Assembly: GCA_017392945.1 (NCBI GenBank)
Contig: JAFOSK010000066.1
Coordinates: 1 to 64,000 of the forward strand
DNA: 64,000 bases
From: Treponema sp.
GTDB lineage: Bacteria > Spirochaetota > Spirochaetia > Treponematales > Treponemataceae
Direction: 5' to 3'
Each line of letters begins with the position of its first letter. The stretch's first letter is position 1. This document shows positions 31,301 to 37,175 of the stretch, one piece after another. A program made the translations under genes and the position numbers. Below the pieces are notes generated by a model. It worked only from the letters and a program-made list of their open reading frames with translations, was not told where the DNA came from and ran no database searches.

Positions 31301-32191
31301 GGTGGACGTCCTACGAATGTTGCTGATTCATACATTACATACAGTTATAACAACAACAGCGGAATTCCAATCCAGGTTGTTGCTGCTAGTGGCGTAAGCG
31401 GAGCACGAGGGGCTTATTCTTCTGCAAAGAACGGAGGTGCGGGTAAGTATGTATCACTTTCTATTGCAAAGAAAGATACTGCTAATCCAGTTGCAATCGT
31501 TACCTGGTACGATTCTGTAAATATGGCTCTTAAGATGGCGTATAACACAGCTCCTACAACAAGCAACACTTGGACAGTGCGTACAATTGACCCTAACGGT
31601 GGTATAAACGTTAAGACTGTTGTTGATAAAGATAATCATATTCACTTTGCTTACTACGACAATATCAACGGAAGTGATTTGAAGTATGCTTACCTTGACA
31701 GTTATAACAGCGCAAGTGAGCCAAAAATTGTTACTGTAGATTCATTCAGTGCGGTTGGTGCTAAATGTACAATCGATGTTGCCAAGGATTCAAGTGGTAA
31801 CTGGGTACCGTATATTGGTTATCAGTTGAGCTCATACCTTGGAACTCCTCTTGGAGCTAAGGTTGCATACCGCACAGACTTTACAAGTCTTAGCGACGGT
31901 GCAACAAAGGATATGTATACAGGTCAGTGGGAATGTTCAATAGTTCCGACACAGAATATTCCTAACGATGACCAGATCAACGTTGGTCTAAGACGCGACG
32001 AAAATGGATTTGCTAAGAAGTTCAGGGATTCTGATTACTGGTCAACCGGTGATACGGCTCCAGGTGAAACAATTTATAACAAAATATTGAAAGTTGGTAA
32101 TGCAACTATTCTTCATGGTAACAATACTGCTAACCCAATCATAGGTTACGGTATCGATACCGGCGCTATCGAAATGGCCCAGAAGAAATAA
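19310..32191 (+). CDS. Giant Ig-like repeat surface lipoprotein (4293 aa)
   Basis: A 12.9-kb uninterrupted gene. The lipoprotein signal ends LFFSC (Cys at residue 42). Two starts are possible: ATG at 19310 with GAGAGG before it, or ATG at 19373 (MKTASKTLLAMAFF), which gives a normal-length signal but sits 18 bases after AAGGAGG. Residues ~50-3600 are dozens of bacterial Ig-like modules, recognised by recurring D(T/S)xAPxV starts, VTDxAGN loops and (I/V)SGTASD strands. Dockerin/EF-hand-like calcium loops occur near residue 2672 (DVNGDGEIDSSD) and 3204 (DLNGSGKYDFD). Near 3630 there is an IPT/TIG-like segment (EGETIQFAGYNLG), and the last ~300 residues look like beta-propeller blades. It is probably an exported outer-surface adhesin or envelope protein. 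Confidence 0.85.
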   Translation: MKNVLGAFLKNLIRRDTGIVFMKTASKTLLAMAFFSSLFFSCDVGLGESVDVMAPTVSISYPPASSVIKEQFCLAGSWTDDKGVMLINVSVKNNDTGAEVFSGAANLGMGDWSIMINSQNADGTWQLKDGKYTADVVAMDTSKRISGTSSRTFEIDNTPPVFVITNPATIDANNPSAYGSIFKVNGSIAESHLVKKMIVKILDPVADSEGNNRVLAEWSESNVNTAGGTSVTFARYDESKADELHNNYASIYTSPDSKGNQKFLCSVYLSDNALVYRSPDSGSASSDVGNSTTCLWLNDSIYGSDAGENDLLSKNANPQYEIGDFMKILNGTYSGDCEKANKVLAATKIDTTDNNSHLALTLNKDANPTYSFLGYSFTDVDADKNKISKSSSITFKAECGKNETPFKPSKIKVYLVGPFKPEGTENPLKSDVIESIYSNVESYLADKTENTDYIVLYDGEQQYTGSSTSSWTESMVLPDNIEAGSYYILAASGTDMDDIEFVSNNGSRFGFIGITSGSAPTVLISKPAVADLSKDFGSAAALLSEIKGTVESGEAAIASARYEIVVSDLMNSKKLGIINGNATILAGANELKSVNYVFDATEGEWNAAEDENGNTVSVTVDPRTAAANSGILYQYQIVVYGKDVGGAEGKAAISPTVDTIAPVINNISVTPVAETDSSSGTERYKVNGKVKVIAKVEETNLSSIELEVSDLSGAKITKTVSPSAFVQEEIATSNFPAGNSADDPITVKITVTDSAGNTGTGTNIDYIVNQTTDIPKVTFMGELTDTDLVSKDEITSGKNLFLTTDKIMGSITDDDKIDSVRIQYRKDEAAEWSDLLNVSGINKASYNLSQTLTKNGSYLAEGTYQLKVSVTDKKDDGSASVTKEIGPFWIGIDEGNPKLSFDKTSQSGAYSNTGVVKSVKGFVSDSSGYVSLQRYPTKEDALNKTNAEQFCDSNGTLLEDANGNPLTVKEYKTSVASDDGEAWVDCLKIPDGATEGRTVWYLVTDKYGRTETYSWRYKIDGTKPTVHSDWTDTNTMTAWSSSASRTYKIPLSDSWDNTNSAVYGDASGIETVVLTVTDTAENPVTAEYTMKLKEVYNSGATDKDSNYFFYEYTVPFTQDGEYKVQIKVTDSAGNVAKFPSDSTYYSAKIDTTAAVVTDFKCLIDGVEVPEGTTPSLKASNNDKFKITANIADVNAGILSVVAMDKNTAVEGASVTPVVAPAAGATPTLYTITFPASACTTGVHEFGLRVTDNANNAYTKTVAVAVDVTAPKAFISGYTPTTTYNDEEVVNGVIVVSGTASDETALGTTNAVNWELVNSSNAQVKAGSLSITGGISSSWNFAIDTAEKDANSASVIPDGTYTLKVKVVDAAENVSDAVSTTFKVVQASDLPVIKVGNEIVDTTVTAYSVAYKDKNMFTDSGMNIAVTDDDGIASVVVEYSTDGGTTFSPLVTKDGDGKTSVNFTANIQEKGTGEYKIRVTATDKKENITVGGTVYTQNSVSNYVPGQNGYFAIVVDKDTPYLTAENSGAFRKASTQITVSGKVKDSTGEVKIVRADNADGTGNPVEIGTVSDCAAEQKDWTNTLTTMASAGTKKFYYIATDKYGRQSSIDYEYTIDLQGPSFADWVTSGTITDENKLMIDEAEGQEVGGVKYVKKNTFTFKIPVSDSWVGGAKVSNVSGIESVTLVVTNGSDTTEASMSVGDVYAPGGAEYRSGAYSYYSVTQTLKDGVNNISIKAKDKAGNESTYVNSYSFNVDIQSPNLNVTAPATVPEYNTSVFTFSGTASDGNFDKLEVTGKRTYAEYDSSSRKTKTVTSNIKTEITVTDNNWTWSLPGDGAYANLKFTAYDKANNTSVSEMYNFVVDTENPKLLSVTDVSKWLNVNTQTYKVLVGDWGAGNNYSSGIESVSYSVGDSAPVQMAQGGLRDKNGTDTGALLYYEYSTAFNGLADGTTSYTITAKDAAKLPGNQLSVMYKIDTQAPSVDAEIVAQTDTDKTKYQRKAGDSAVSYEIKITPDDTNGDVAVSGLKDVSVKINGSAKSIYEDSSVGTAKTEITLSAEEGTKTLTGGTKSIWIKASDLSEGKNTVTLTVSDYAGNTKEKEVYFYLDSTVPKVEYTSHAAGASVNKKVDISGRVSDELKVTGTDYPSGISDTEAIVQWAETENSASWTTLTKTTAYTEVSYNAANATWTLSGLDTTKINSGKDSKECYIRVVFTDNYGNKSSGSIKLTVDQDADRPVIELTTITAMNDVIPLKKVSGTISDDDGVSGLKMWIIESGSWTDTTKVPTASEANGWTPVVVNASGTWTVENIDESEHSWLFYIIDNKNGKFWTQVGATGNTLLSVPYLTLNSVKSDNTSALAFKVDTQAPQITMYISNQELAATSDKWQAAGTVFGGTENKLYIKLLIQEQNMVTASGTGYALPSLKIGTKTPTVALLSGASITVDETTTPYTYTYLLAPITLDKTSYSSIEGSVTVKATLSDQSGQEGQGGTNIILDYSAPSVGILSPTATISDAVSAEVTIKGIVTDSYSSIKKMEYVIPLKNTAYSESEGTWASVNVSSASWEIEFPSGSAETQDSLLYYAVNDTQYEGVSDISGSLGIYKVPLYFRVTDGVGNIGVISVDENNTPLNYVYVDPDGAKPKAWINSPETGTVTNGVVTVFGGASDNISVSKVCIQVDVNGDGEIDSSDRDLLAARDEALCKSIFGAAATINEVSADSNWYILAEGTNSWKCAIDTTTGFATMQSTVTKNGFTLNKDSKYLIVQVRAIDNDGNTRAWTAPNYIQLDSSAPWFTDIALVQFGSGNAASYEESERITQQDYISGQYLSNVTATANGKWYLAVTVEANSTITSVTASAETSTTVNILPLAEDGTTVFVADSMAANYASKDNDKKYRLLIPLKTSESGMISATLNAVNSANGTGTQSIKINIDSTAPSLYTTSGAQTYAAEGNLRIKSNGSSKNLGTNLDTNSVIENSNGYFNLGDKVMESGSGLDLVAFFFNKNGYIYDSMINAGNGTYETFYISSSAGSGSLYINDDHLPAYSLSGVSRPSSDSFAVSSSIMTESAYKHVRKGGLVKIAGIYHKIKEVSDYSSTITVTFAPSVSTTFDDVEIIFAQIVDNMGDETFDSAYTSDYEEYRLLKNDDGDGMCETISQTSSVYTWNAYVNSNNIIDGNISLNIVAMDKAGNISYGNVVSVVANNRPRITKVFLGTDLNGSGKYDFDADEAPVIETGKKGTADGISYGEFNYYSAYNRQNGNAVTAKVLASSAFKVISGLCIVPEFIGGNGSLKYNITTVPDLSASGILAPNSSDSLESMISRSSLNINNKGTLPLFGNTAISGDGDNENAVAYDVTDNSKVSKVYAEDGTTVINTYGSVSYSDFGGIELDSNDALISGEGQKNLKITFWDNTDGAQASFGGQWATLVVPVTIKSAETVPPVPKITPFHWASGTDNSVYIKESGDSSASIKGHIELEGTDLPTDSSYTSGLPKVSGKIKIEGTVFDDVRLESISMSVFGGTNSKIASYENGEWVNEASFPTGLVSFSATDKDISQNGHTVSYVAVIDTEQLSVSGYPVGKNQSITISATDWKANASTAGSTQTASGALSDCYKMDVVPYVTEIVTHLSSFYKQAPSVYARTALGHYPVYEGETIQFAGYNLGTNKAKVTISGMSETTLASGTVGGETVSNTVTLTTNTSSVTGAKSGSVSVTVNSIPALNNLNENDALGSYQGSVSDDSYANAYNRQPNGVNNNTLTDDLYLDVWQFKNAAEPVSGGASYVTMKINPKTGIPGFSYANSILYFNMPGYNADNSESSWGADNDTLSGSSYSQIPFGMNYGGFSHNTFAFDSYGYSYGAAMCTDTQSAEASAYLQFFSRETPIPYNTYDQNMNYCNAANASRLDSSSIAITGDNSGWTTDIDRIQSISMDTSYSGGSSTAPSSTTPVYVFMAYYDQPVKQVRFRWGTVGKNTYNIDGGSNKSSASDLSAPKGLADAVGSKHTGFAQYAKNNGGGRPTNVADSYITYSYNNNSGIPIQVVAASGVSGARGAYSSAKNGGAGKYVSLSIAKKDTANPVAIVTWYDSVNMALKMAYNTAPTTSNTWTVRTIDPNGGINVKTVVDKDNHIHFAYYDNINGSDLKYAYLDSYNSASEPKIVTVDSFSAVGAKCTIDVAKDSSGNWVPYIGYQLSSYLGTPLGAKVAYRTDFTSLSDGATKDMYTGQWECSIVPTQNIPNDDQINVGLRRDENGFAKKFRDSDYWSTGDTAPGETIYNKILKVGNATILHGNNTANPIIGYGIDTGAIEMAQKK

Positions 32192-32372
32192 GCATTAAAA
32201 AACGATGCGCCAGCATTGTTTTAGCTTATTCCTTGAAAAGGGCTATGTGAAGGCTAGGCCTGAGCCCAGAAGAAATAAGCGTTAGGCTTATTCCTTAAAA
32301 GAGGTTATCTTATAGGCATGTGGTATGTGGTGGTTCTGGTTCAAAATAGCGGAACCACCGCATTTGCTGTGT

Positions 32373-32600
32373 ATGGTCATTTCGACAAGCTCAATGACCG
32401 AACAGGAATCGCTCAATGACCGCAGTGCCGGGCCTTGGCAAGTACTTCGACAAGCACAGGAATCGCTCAGGGACCGCAGTGCCGGGTCCTGGCAAGTACT
32501 TCGACAAGCGCAGGAATCGCTCAATGACCGTAGTGCCGGGGCCTAGCAAGTACTTCGATAAGCACAGGAATTGCTCAATGACCGCACGGGAATTGCTCAA
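32373..32600. repeat. 54-bp tandem repeat, about four units
   Basis: The block AGTACTTCGA recurs at 32441, 32495 and 32549, exactly 54 bp apart, each followed by CAAGC, AGGAAT(C/T)GCTCA, a GACCG block and GTGCCGGG. A partial first unit begins near 32375 (TTCGACAAGCTCAATGACCG) and a decayed last one ends near 32600. The TTCGACAAGC...AATGACCG core also occurs at 59173-59203, so it belongs to a dispersed family. Confidence 0.85.
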
Positions 32601-32728
32601 TTACTGCAAGCTATCAAAGTTCCTGGATGTTTTTTAAGTTCTGTTTTCAGGTGTTTTGTTTCGGCATGCAGTTCTACTTTTGTTGAGTAATAATTTTTCG
32701 TAAATATTTTATTTTTGTAAAATAAGCT

Positions 32729-32822
32729 GCGCCCGGTTATGGAGGGGCCGCCGGAGGCGGTTGCGGTACGCAATGAGCGTAGCGGAACCCCGGAACAACC
32801 GTTGCGGACCAACTGGCGCCCG
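32729..32822. repeat. GC-rich palindromic element
   Basis: A ~94-bp G+C-rich island in A+T-rich DNA. It has imperfect terminal inverted repeats: GCGCCCGGTT (32729-32738) against AACTGGCGCC (32811-32820). Internal repeats GGCCGCCGGAGGCGG and GGAACCCCGGAACAACCG could fold. It looks like a small non-autonomous element or REP-like repeat. Confidence 0.5.
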
Positions 32823-32887
32823 AAATTAAAAGCTTGCCTTGATACAAAATGGTAGAAAGGAAGCTGTTTTTTTGTTAAATTGGATAT

Positions 32888-34192
32888 ATGCGAAAATTAA
32901 GCTTGTTATTTTTAATTGGTTTTTCGATTTTAGGATTTTCTTCTTGCTCAAAGATTATGGGATACAGCGTTCTCCTGTGGAATTTGCCGGAAAGTCAGCT
33001 GCAGGACGGTGATGTTGTACCGGTATATATAAAATCAAATATTTCTCATGTTTATGTAATCGGTACAGGGCAGGGAAAGGTTGAAGTTCCTTTGTGGCAG
33101 ATTACTGAACCGGTTTCTAAGTTTAAGCTTAAAAAGATAAAGGAACGCTATTCGGAATGTAATCATATTTATGCTTCTGTTGCATTGGACGGGCTTCCGA
33201 TGCGTGCGGAGGCTGTTAATACTGCAAAACAGGTTTACCGCCTTAGAAAAAATGAAGTTGTAAAGCTTTTGTATAAGGTTAAGGGGCAGGCTCCTATGAC
33301 TGGCGGAAAACCTCTTGAAGGCAGCTGGTACAGGATTCTTACGGAAGACGGAACTTCGGGCTGCTGTTTCAGTTATAATCTGCGCTCTTTTGAAACTGAT
33401 ATAACAGGACAGAGAGTAGGCGGTTCTGAAATCGTTGAGGAAAATAAGAGGGATCCGAATTTTGATGCCCGGCTTTTGAACGTCTGGTACCCGGATTCGT
33501 ATAAAGCGATGATTGATTCAAAGCGGGTTGATCCGGCAAAGTGTATTCCTTCTTATAATTTCCATCTTGATGAAGAAACCAACAAGCTTTTGTTCCGTAT
33601 GCCGGAAATTAATATGTCATGGGATTATACTGGTGCAACTTTAGTTGGTCCTAATACTTATCAGCTTAATGATATTCCGATTGTTGTTACTGTAAGATAT
33701 GACAGCTATATTGTTGTGCGCTATACTGGCGAAAGCGGAAAGCCGGAAGACTTTAATCTTGTTCTTATTGATGGTCAGCTTGATGAGATTATTGCTGCCG
33801 AAGTTCAGCGCCGCGAAACTGAATATGAGCATATTTATATGTATGGTCCTTCGTTCAAGAGCGGAAGTTATGGTTCTCTGGTATTCAATGAAGACGGTAC
33901 TTTTGAATGGGATAATAATCGGCTGCTTGTTTCTTCTTCGGTAATTTCGGCTGCGGCAAAAAATACTGGAACCGTAAGCATTAAGTACTTCCTTAATAAG
34001 TCTATGTATCAGCTGTATGACGGCGTTCTTACATTTAAATTTGACGGAATGAATAAGGGCGTTAATTTTCTGTACAAAATGGAAGAAAATGGAATCCGCT
34101 TTGAGGATGCAGCTGGTGCTACTATAGATAAGAATAATACGATTACCGAGCGTGGAATTTCTCCGCTGGTAATGTTCTTCATCAGACAGTAA
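32888..34192 (+). CDS. SH3-domain lipoprotein of Treponema type
   Basis: 434 residues. The signal peptide MRKLSLLFLIGFSILGFSSC has a lipobox with Cys20, so the mature protein is lipid-anchored. Residues ~95-170 form an SH3-like beta-barrel (VYRLRKNEVVKLLYKVKGQ ... GSWYRILTEDGTSGCCFSYNL), as in bacterial SH3b domains that bind cell-wall or peptide ligands. The rest, including FHLDEETNKLLFRMPEINMSW and GSYGSLVFNEDGTFEWDN, is beta-rich and without known catalytic motif. I recognise it as a type common in treponemes annotated 'SH3 domain-containing' or hypothetical lipoprotein, function unknown. It stands alone between two repeat regions. Confidence 0.75.
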   Translation: MRKLSLLFLIGFSILGFSSCSKIMGYSVLLWNLPESQLQDGDVVPVYIKSNISHVYVIGTGQGKVEVPLWQITEPVSKFKLKKIKERYSECNHIYASVALDGLPMRAEAVNTAKQVYRLRKNEVVKLLYKVKGQAPMTGGKPLEGSWYRILTEDGTSGCCFSYNLRSFETDITGQRVGGSEIVEENKRDPNFDARLLNVWYPDSYKAMIDSKRVDPAKCIPSYNFHLDEETNKLLFRMPEINMSWDYTGATLVGPNTYQLNDIPIVVTVRYDSYIVVRYTGESGKPEDFNLVLIDGQLDEIIAAEVQRRETEYEHIYMYGPSFKSGSYGSLVFNEDGTFEWDNNRLLVSSSVISAAAKNTGTVSIKYFLNKSMYQLYDGVLTFKFDGMNKGVNFLYKMEENGIRFEDAAGATIDKNNTITERGISPLVMFFIRQ

Positions 34193-34332
34193 AAAAAATA
34201 ACCGGCGGTTTGAAATGTTCTTAAAAAGGTTGAAGTGATTTTTGAAGGTACATTTCAGTTGGCTGGATTTTTTGTGGAAATAAAAACTGCATTGTTTTTT
34301 TTTCAATGCGGTATGAATTCGGGGTGTGATTT

Positions 34333-34397
34333 GCTTACGGCCTGAGAACGCTGGTTTCAGGCTGTAAGCATCGGTGTGCCTTGATTTGGCGTATTTA
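34333..34397. repeat. Dispersed hairpin repeat, second locus
   Basis: Strong hairpin GCTTACGGCCTGA (34333-34345) and TTCAGGCTGTAAGC (34356-34369), followed by GTGCCTTGATTTGGCGTATTT. The last block matches the ends of the two repeats at 16181-16301. It lies between the SH3 lipoprotein and the ABC-F gene. Confidence 0.6.
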
Positions 34398-34448
34398 ACA
34401 AAAGATGAATCCATCCGCCGTCTTAATTAGATAATATCAGGATTTTTT

Positions 34449-36392
34449 ATGGCATTCGTTCAATTTTCACAGGTTTCTCTGGCATTCGGTGACCGGGATA
34501 TTCTTAAAGATGTTTCTGTAAATCTTATGACGGGAACAAAAGCGGCTCTTACAGGTGCAAATGGAGCCGGAAAATCTACTCTGATAAAAGTTATGGCAGG
34601 ACTTATTAAGCCGGACAGCGGATCCTACTCCTGCCAGAAAGATACAAGAATTGCATATTTGCCGCAGAGCGGACTTACCCATCATGGTTGTAGTCTGAAA
34701 GAAGAGGCAGACCGTGCCTTTGAATTCGGTTATGAGCTTCAGAAACAGATTGATGAGTTGGGCGAGCAGGCGGCAAAAAATCCGGAATCTTCCGATAATC
34801 TGTTGGTTCGGCAGGCTGAACTTATTGCAAAGCTTGAAGAAAGCGGTTGGCATAGGCGAGAAGCAACTGCGGAAAGCGTTCTTTTAGGTCTTGGTTTTTC
34901 CCATGAAGATCTTTCCCGTCAGACGGAAGAATTTTCCGGCGGATGGCAGATGCGCATTGCCCTTGCAAAGGCTCTTATGCAGAATCCTGATATTCTTCTT
35001 CTGGACGAACCGACTAACTATCTTGATATTGAAGCCCGTGACTGGCTTGAAAAGTTTCTTGTAAATTATAAGGGTGCTTTTCTGCTTGTAAGTCATGACC
35101 GCTATTTTCTGGATGTTACGGTAACTGAGGTTTTTGAGCTTTTCGGCGGTGATCTAAAACGCTATAAAGGAAATTTCAGTCATTATGAACAGATTCGCGA
35201 AGTTGAGTTGAAAACTCTTATTGCTGAATACGAAAAGCAGCAGGACGAAATAGAAAAATTACAGGATTTTATACGCCGTTTTGGTGTACAGGCTACAAAG
35301 GCTGCTCAGGCTCAGGAACGACAGAAGCAGCTGGACAAGATTCTTGCAAAGAAGATTGAAATTCCAGAAAGTCTTAAAAAAATTCATTTTAAGTTTCCCC
35401 AGGCTCCTCATGCAGGACATCTTGTTATGAGAACTAAAAATCTTTGTAAATCCTATGATGGGCAACGCAATATAATAGAAAATCTTGATCTGGTTGTAGA
35501 AAACGGCGAGATGCTTGTTGTTGCAGGTCGTAATGGTGCCGGGAAATCCACTCTTTTGCGTATGCTGGCTGGTGTAGACTGGATTTCCAGCGGTGAAATA
35601 ATTCCTGGAGCAGGCGTAAAAATAGGCTACTTCAGTCAGGATAATGCAGAGACAATCTGCGGTACTGAATCTATATTGGATTACATTGAAAGCCGCGCAC
35701 CGACAGAACTTATTCCAAAAGTCCGCGATATGCTGGGTTCGTTCCTATTCAGGGGAGATGATGTTTTTAAGCCTTTGAACGTTCTTAGCGGTGGTGAAAA
35801 AAGCCGTATTGCGCTGCTTCAGCTGCTTCTTTCGCCTAATAATCTTTTGATTCTTGATGAACCGACCAACCACCTTGATATGCATTCAAAGGATGTGCTT
35901 ATGAATGCGCTTAAGGATTTCGGTGGTACGGTGATATTTGTAAGCCATGACCGCGGATTTATAGAAGGTCTTGCAACCAGGGTTCTGGAACTTAAGCCAG
36001 GGCAGCACAGGGAATTTCCAGGTGACTACCGTTATTATATGGAACGAATTGAAGCCGAGGAGTCTGGGCTTGCCGACGGTTCTGGTGGTCAGAAAGAAAA
36101 TCAGCCTCAGGTTCAGGAAGGACCTGCAAAGAGCGAAGGTAAGCGCAGCTGGGAAGAGCAGAAGCGTCTTGAGGCTGAACGCAGAAAAGCGGAACGTGCT
36201 GTTGCAAAAATAGAAGAAGAAATTACAAAAGTAGAGGAAGAAAAATCTTTGCTGGAGGCAAAGTTAGGGCTCCCGGAAATTTATTCAAACGGTGCAAAAG
36301 CAAAGGAAATTCAGACAAAAATAAACGAGATCAATGCGCGGCTTGAAAAACTCACAGAAGATTGGGAATCTGCAATGGAAAACATCCTCTAG
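34449..36392 (+). CDS. ABC-F family ATPase
   Basis: 647 residues with two ABC domains in one chain and no membrane span, as in ABC-F proteins that act on the ribosome (translation factors such as EttA or Uup, or antibiotic-resistance types). Domain 1: Walker A GANGAGKST, signature FSGGWQMRIALAKAL, Walker B ILLLDEPTNYLD. Domain 2: Walker A GRNGAGKST, signature LSGGEKSRIALLQLL, Walker B LLILDEPTNHLD. The linker (residues ~240-320) is Lys/Gln-rich, like the P-site tRNA-interacting motif. The C-terminal ~110 residues (RKAERAVAKIEEEITKVEEE ...) are a coiled coil as in Uup/YdiF types. By itself this does not show antibiotic resistance. An AGGA precedes the ATG. Confidence 0.92.
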   Translation: MAFVQFSQVSLAFGDRDILKDVSVNLMTGTKAALTGANGAGKSTLIKVMAGLIKPDSGSYSCQKDTRIAYLPQSGLTHHGCSLKEEADRAFEFGYELQKQIDELGEQAAKNPESSDNLLVRQAELIAKLEESGWHRREATAESVLLGLGFSHEDLSRQTEEFSGGWQMRIALAKALMQNPDILLLDEPTNYLDIEARDWLEKFLVNYKGAFLLVSHDRYFLDVTVTEVFELFGGDLKRYKGNFSHYEQIREVELKTLIAEYEKQQDEIEKLQDFIRRFGVQATKAAQAQERQKQLDKILAKKIEIPESLKKIHFKFPQAPHAGHLVMRTKNLCKSYDGQRNIIENLDLVVENGEMLVVAGRNGAGKSTLLRMLAGVDWISSGEIIPGAGVKIGYFSQDNAETICGTESILDYIESRAPTELIPKVRDMLGSFLFRGDDVFKPLNVLSGGEKSRIALLQLLLSPNNLLILDEPTNHLDMHSKDVLMNALKDFGGTVIFVSHDRGFIEGLATRVLELKPGQHREFPGDYRYYMERIEAEESGLADGSGGQKENQPQVQEGPAKSEGKRSWEEQKRLEAERRKAERAVAKIEEEITKVEEEKSLLEAKLGLPEIYSNGAKAKEIQTKINEINARLEKLTEDWESAMENIL

Positions 36393-36447
36393 AGGGATTC
36401 TGTTATAGTGAGAAATTCTGGTATTTGCATAGTCGTAAAAATAAAAA

Positions 36448-36502
36448 CGGCGGCTTTTTTGATTTAGAATTTAATGCAAGTTCTAAAACAATGAAACCGC
36501 CG
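36448..36502 (-). terminator. Terminator between convergent ABC-F and zinc-type genes
   Basis: Arms CGGCGG (36448-36453) and CCGCCG (36497-36502), with an inner TTAGAA/TTCTAA stem. On the minus strand the stem is followed by TTTTTATTTT, 35 bp after the stop of the minus-strand gene. On the plus strand only CTTTTGG follows, so its use for the ABC-F gene is weaker. Confidence 0.7.
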
Positions 36503-36536
36503 CTTTTGGAAATACAGGATTTTATTTCGGTATTCT

Positions 36537-37130
36537 TTAGAGTACTTTTTCTTTTTTTGGAAAATTAGCATATGCAACAATATACCATTCTCCGTCTTCA
36601 TTGAACTCCCGCACAAAAATAACCGGATTGTATACACCTGCTTTTTTTTCAAGTGGCCGCATTGTTGATTTTATATTTGAATATGCGGAGCTTGAACGCA
36701 ACGGTTCATAGTTTGTGCTGGCTGCCATTGTGTATCCTTCTGGCTGCTGATCTGGTTTGTAGGGACCGCTTTTTGACATGAAAAGTTCAAATCTTAGATT
36801 GCCGGTTTTTTCCCGTGATTTGTTCTTTAGAGCAAGGATTGAGATTGTAACGCGGTCGGTTCGCGCGCTGTAAGAGTATTCTGCCCCTTCAAGAATTAAC
36901 TGACTTGGAGAACCAGATTTTAGTCCAGATTCCTTGTGTTCAAAAGAGTATCCTGTATTATCAATTGCAGTTGGTGCGGAATTTTCCAATGAGTCGTCGG
37001 CTTTTACACCGATTTTGTGCCATGTTGCTGAGCGGCATTTTTCGCTGCAGAAGGTGTACATTTTATCACCAATCTGCCCGAAAACTTTGTTCATAAAAAT
37101 TATTTTTCCACAGTTGTAGCATGTCTTCAT
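36537..37130 (-). CDS. Small protein with N-terminal zinc-ribbon-like cysteine pairs
   Basis: 197 residues, family not recognised. The first 32 residues read like a metal-binding finger: CYNCGK near residue 4 and FCSEKCR near residue 27, two Cys pairs in TRASH/MYM-like spacing, plus a His at 38. The rest (~155 residues) is soluble and polar with segments GAEYSYSARTDRVTISILAL and GEWYIVAYANFP that suggest a beta-rich domain. It is next to a terminator and faces the ABC-F gene; the upstream neighbour on the same strand is the diaminobutyrate decarboxylase, separated by 45 bp. Confidence 0.6.
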   Translation of the reverse strand: MKTCYNCGKIIFMNKVFGQIGDKMYTFCSEKCRSATWHKIGVKADDSLENSAPTAIDNTGYSFEHKESGLKSGSPSQLILEGAEYSYSARTDRVTISILALKNKSREKTGNLRFELFMSKSGPYKPDQQPEGYTMAASTNYEPLRSSSAYSNIKSTMRPLEKKAGVYNPVIFVREFNEDGEWYIVAYANFPKKEKVL

Positions 37131-37175
37131 ACGCGTCTCATTATAACATGAAAGCTATGAAAAATGTAAACTATG

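Larger units (their letters stand above)
32192..32887. other. Repeat-rich intergenic region
   Basis: 696 bp between the giant gene and the next lipoprotein. It starts with short repeats of TTATTCCTT (around 32225 and 32287), then the 54-bp tandem repeat (32373-32600) and a GC-rich palindromic element (32729-32822), both listed separately. Apparent open frames across the tandem repeat on both strands are products of its 54-bp (18-codon) period and lack start sites. Confidence 0.7.

Noticed and set aside
32288-32812. Several 60-80 residue frames on both strands between the lipoprotein genes
   Set aside because: The 54-bp (18-codon) tandem repeat leaves all frames open in parallel, so these are products of the repeat.
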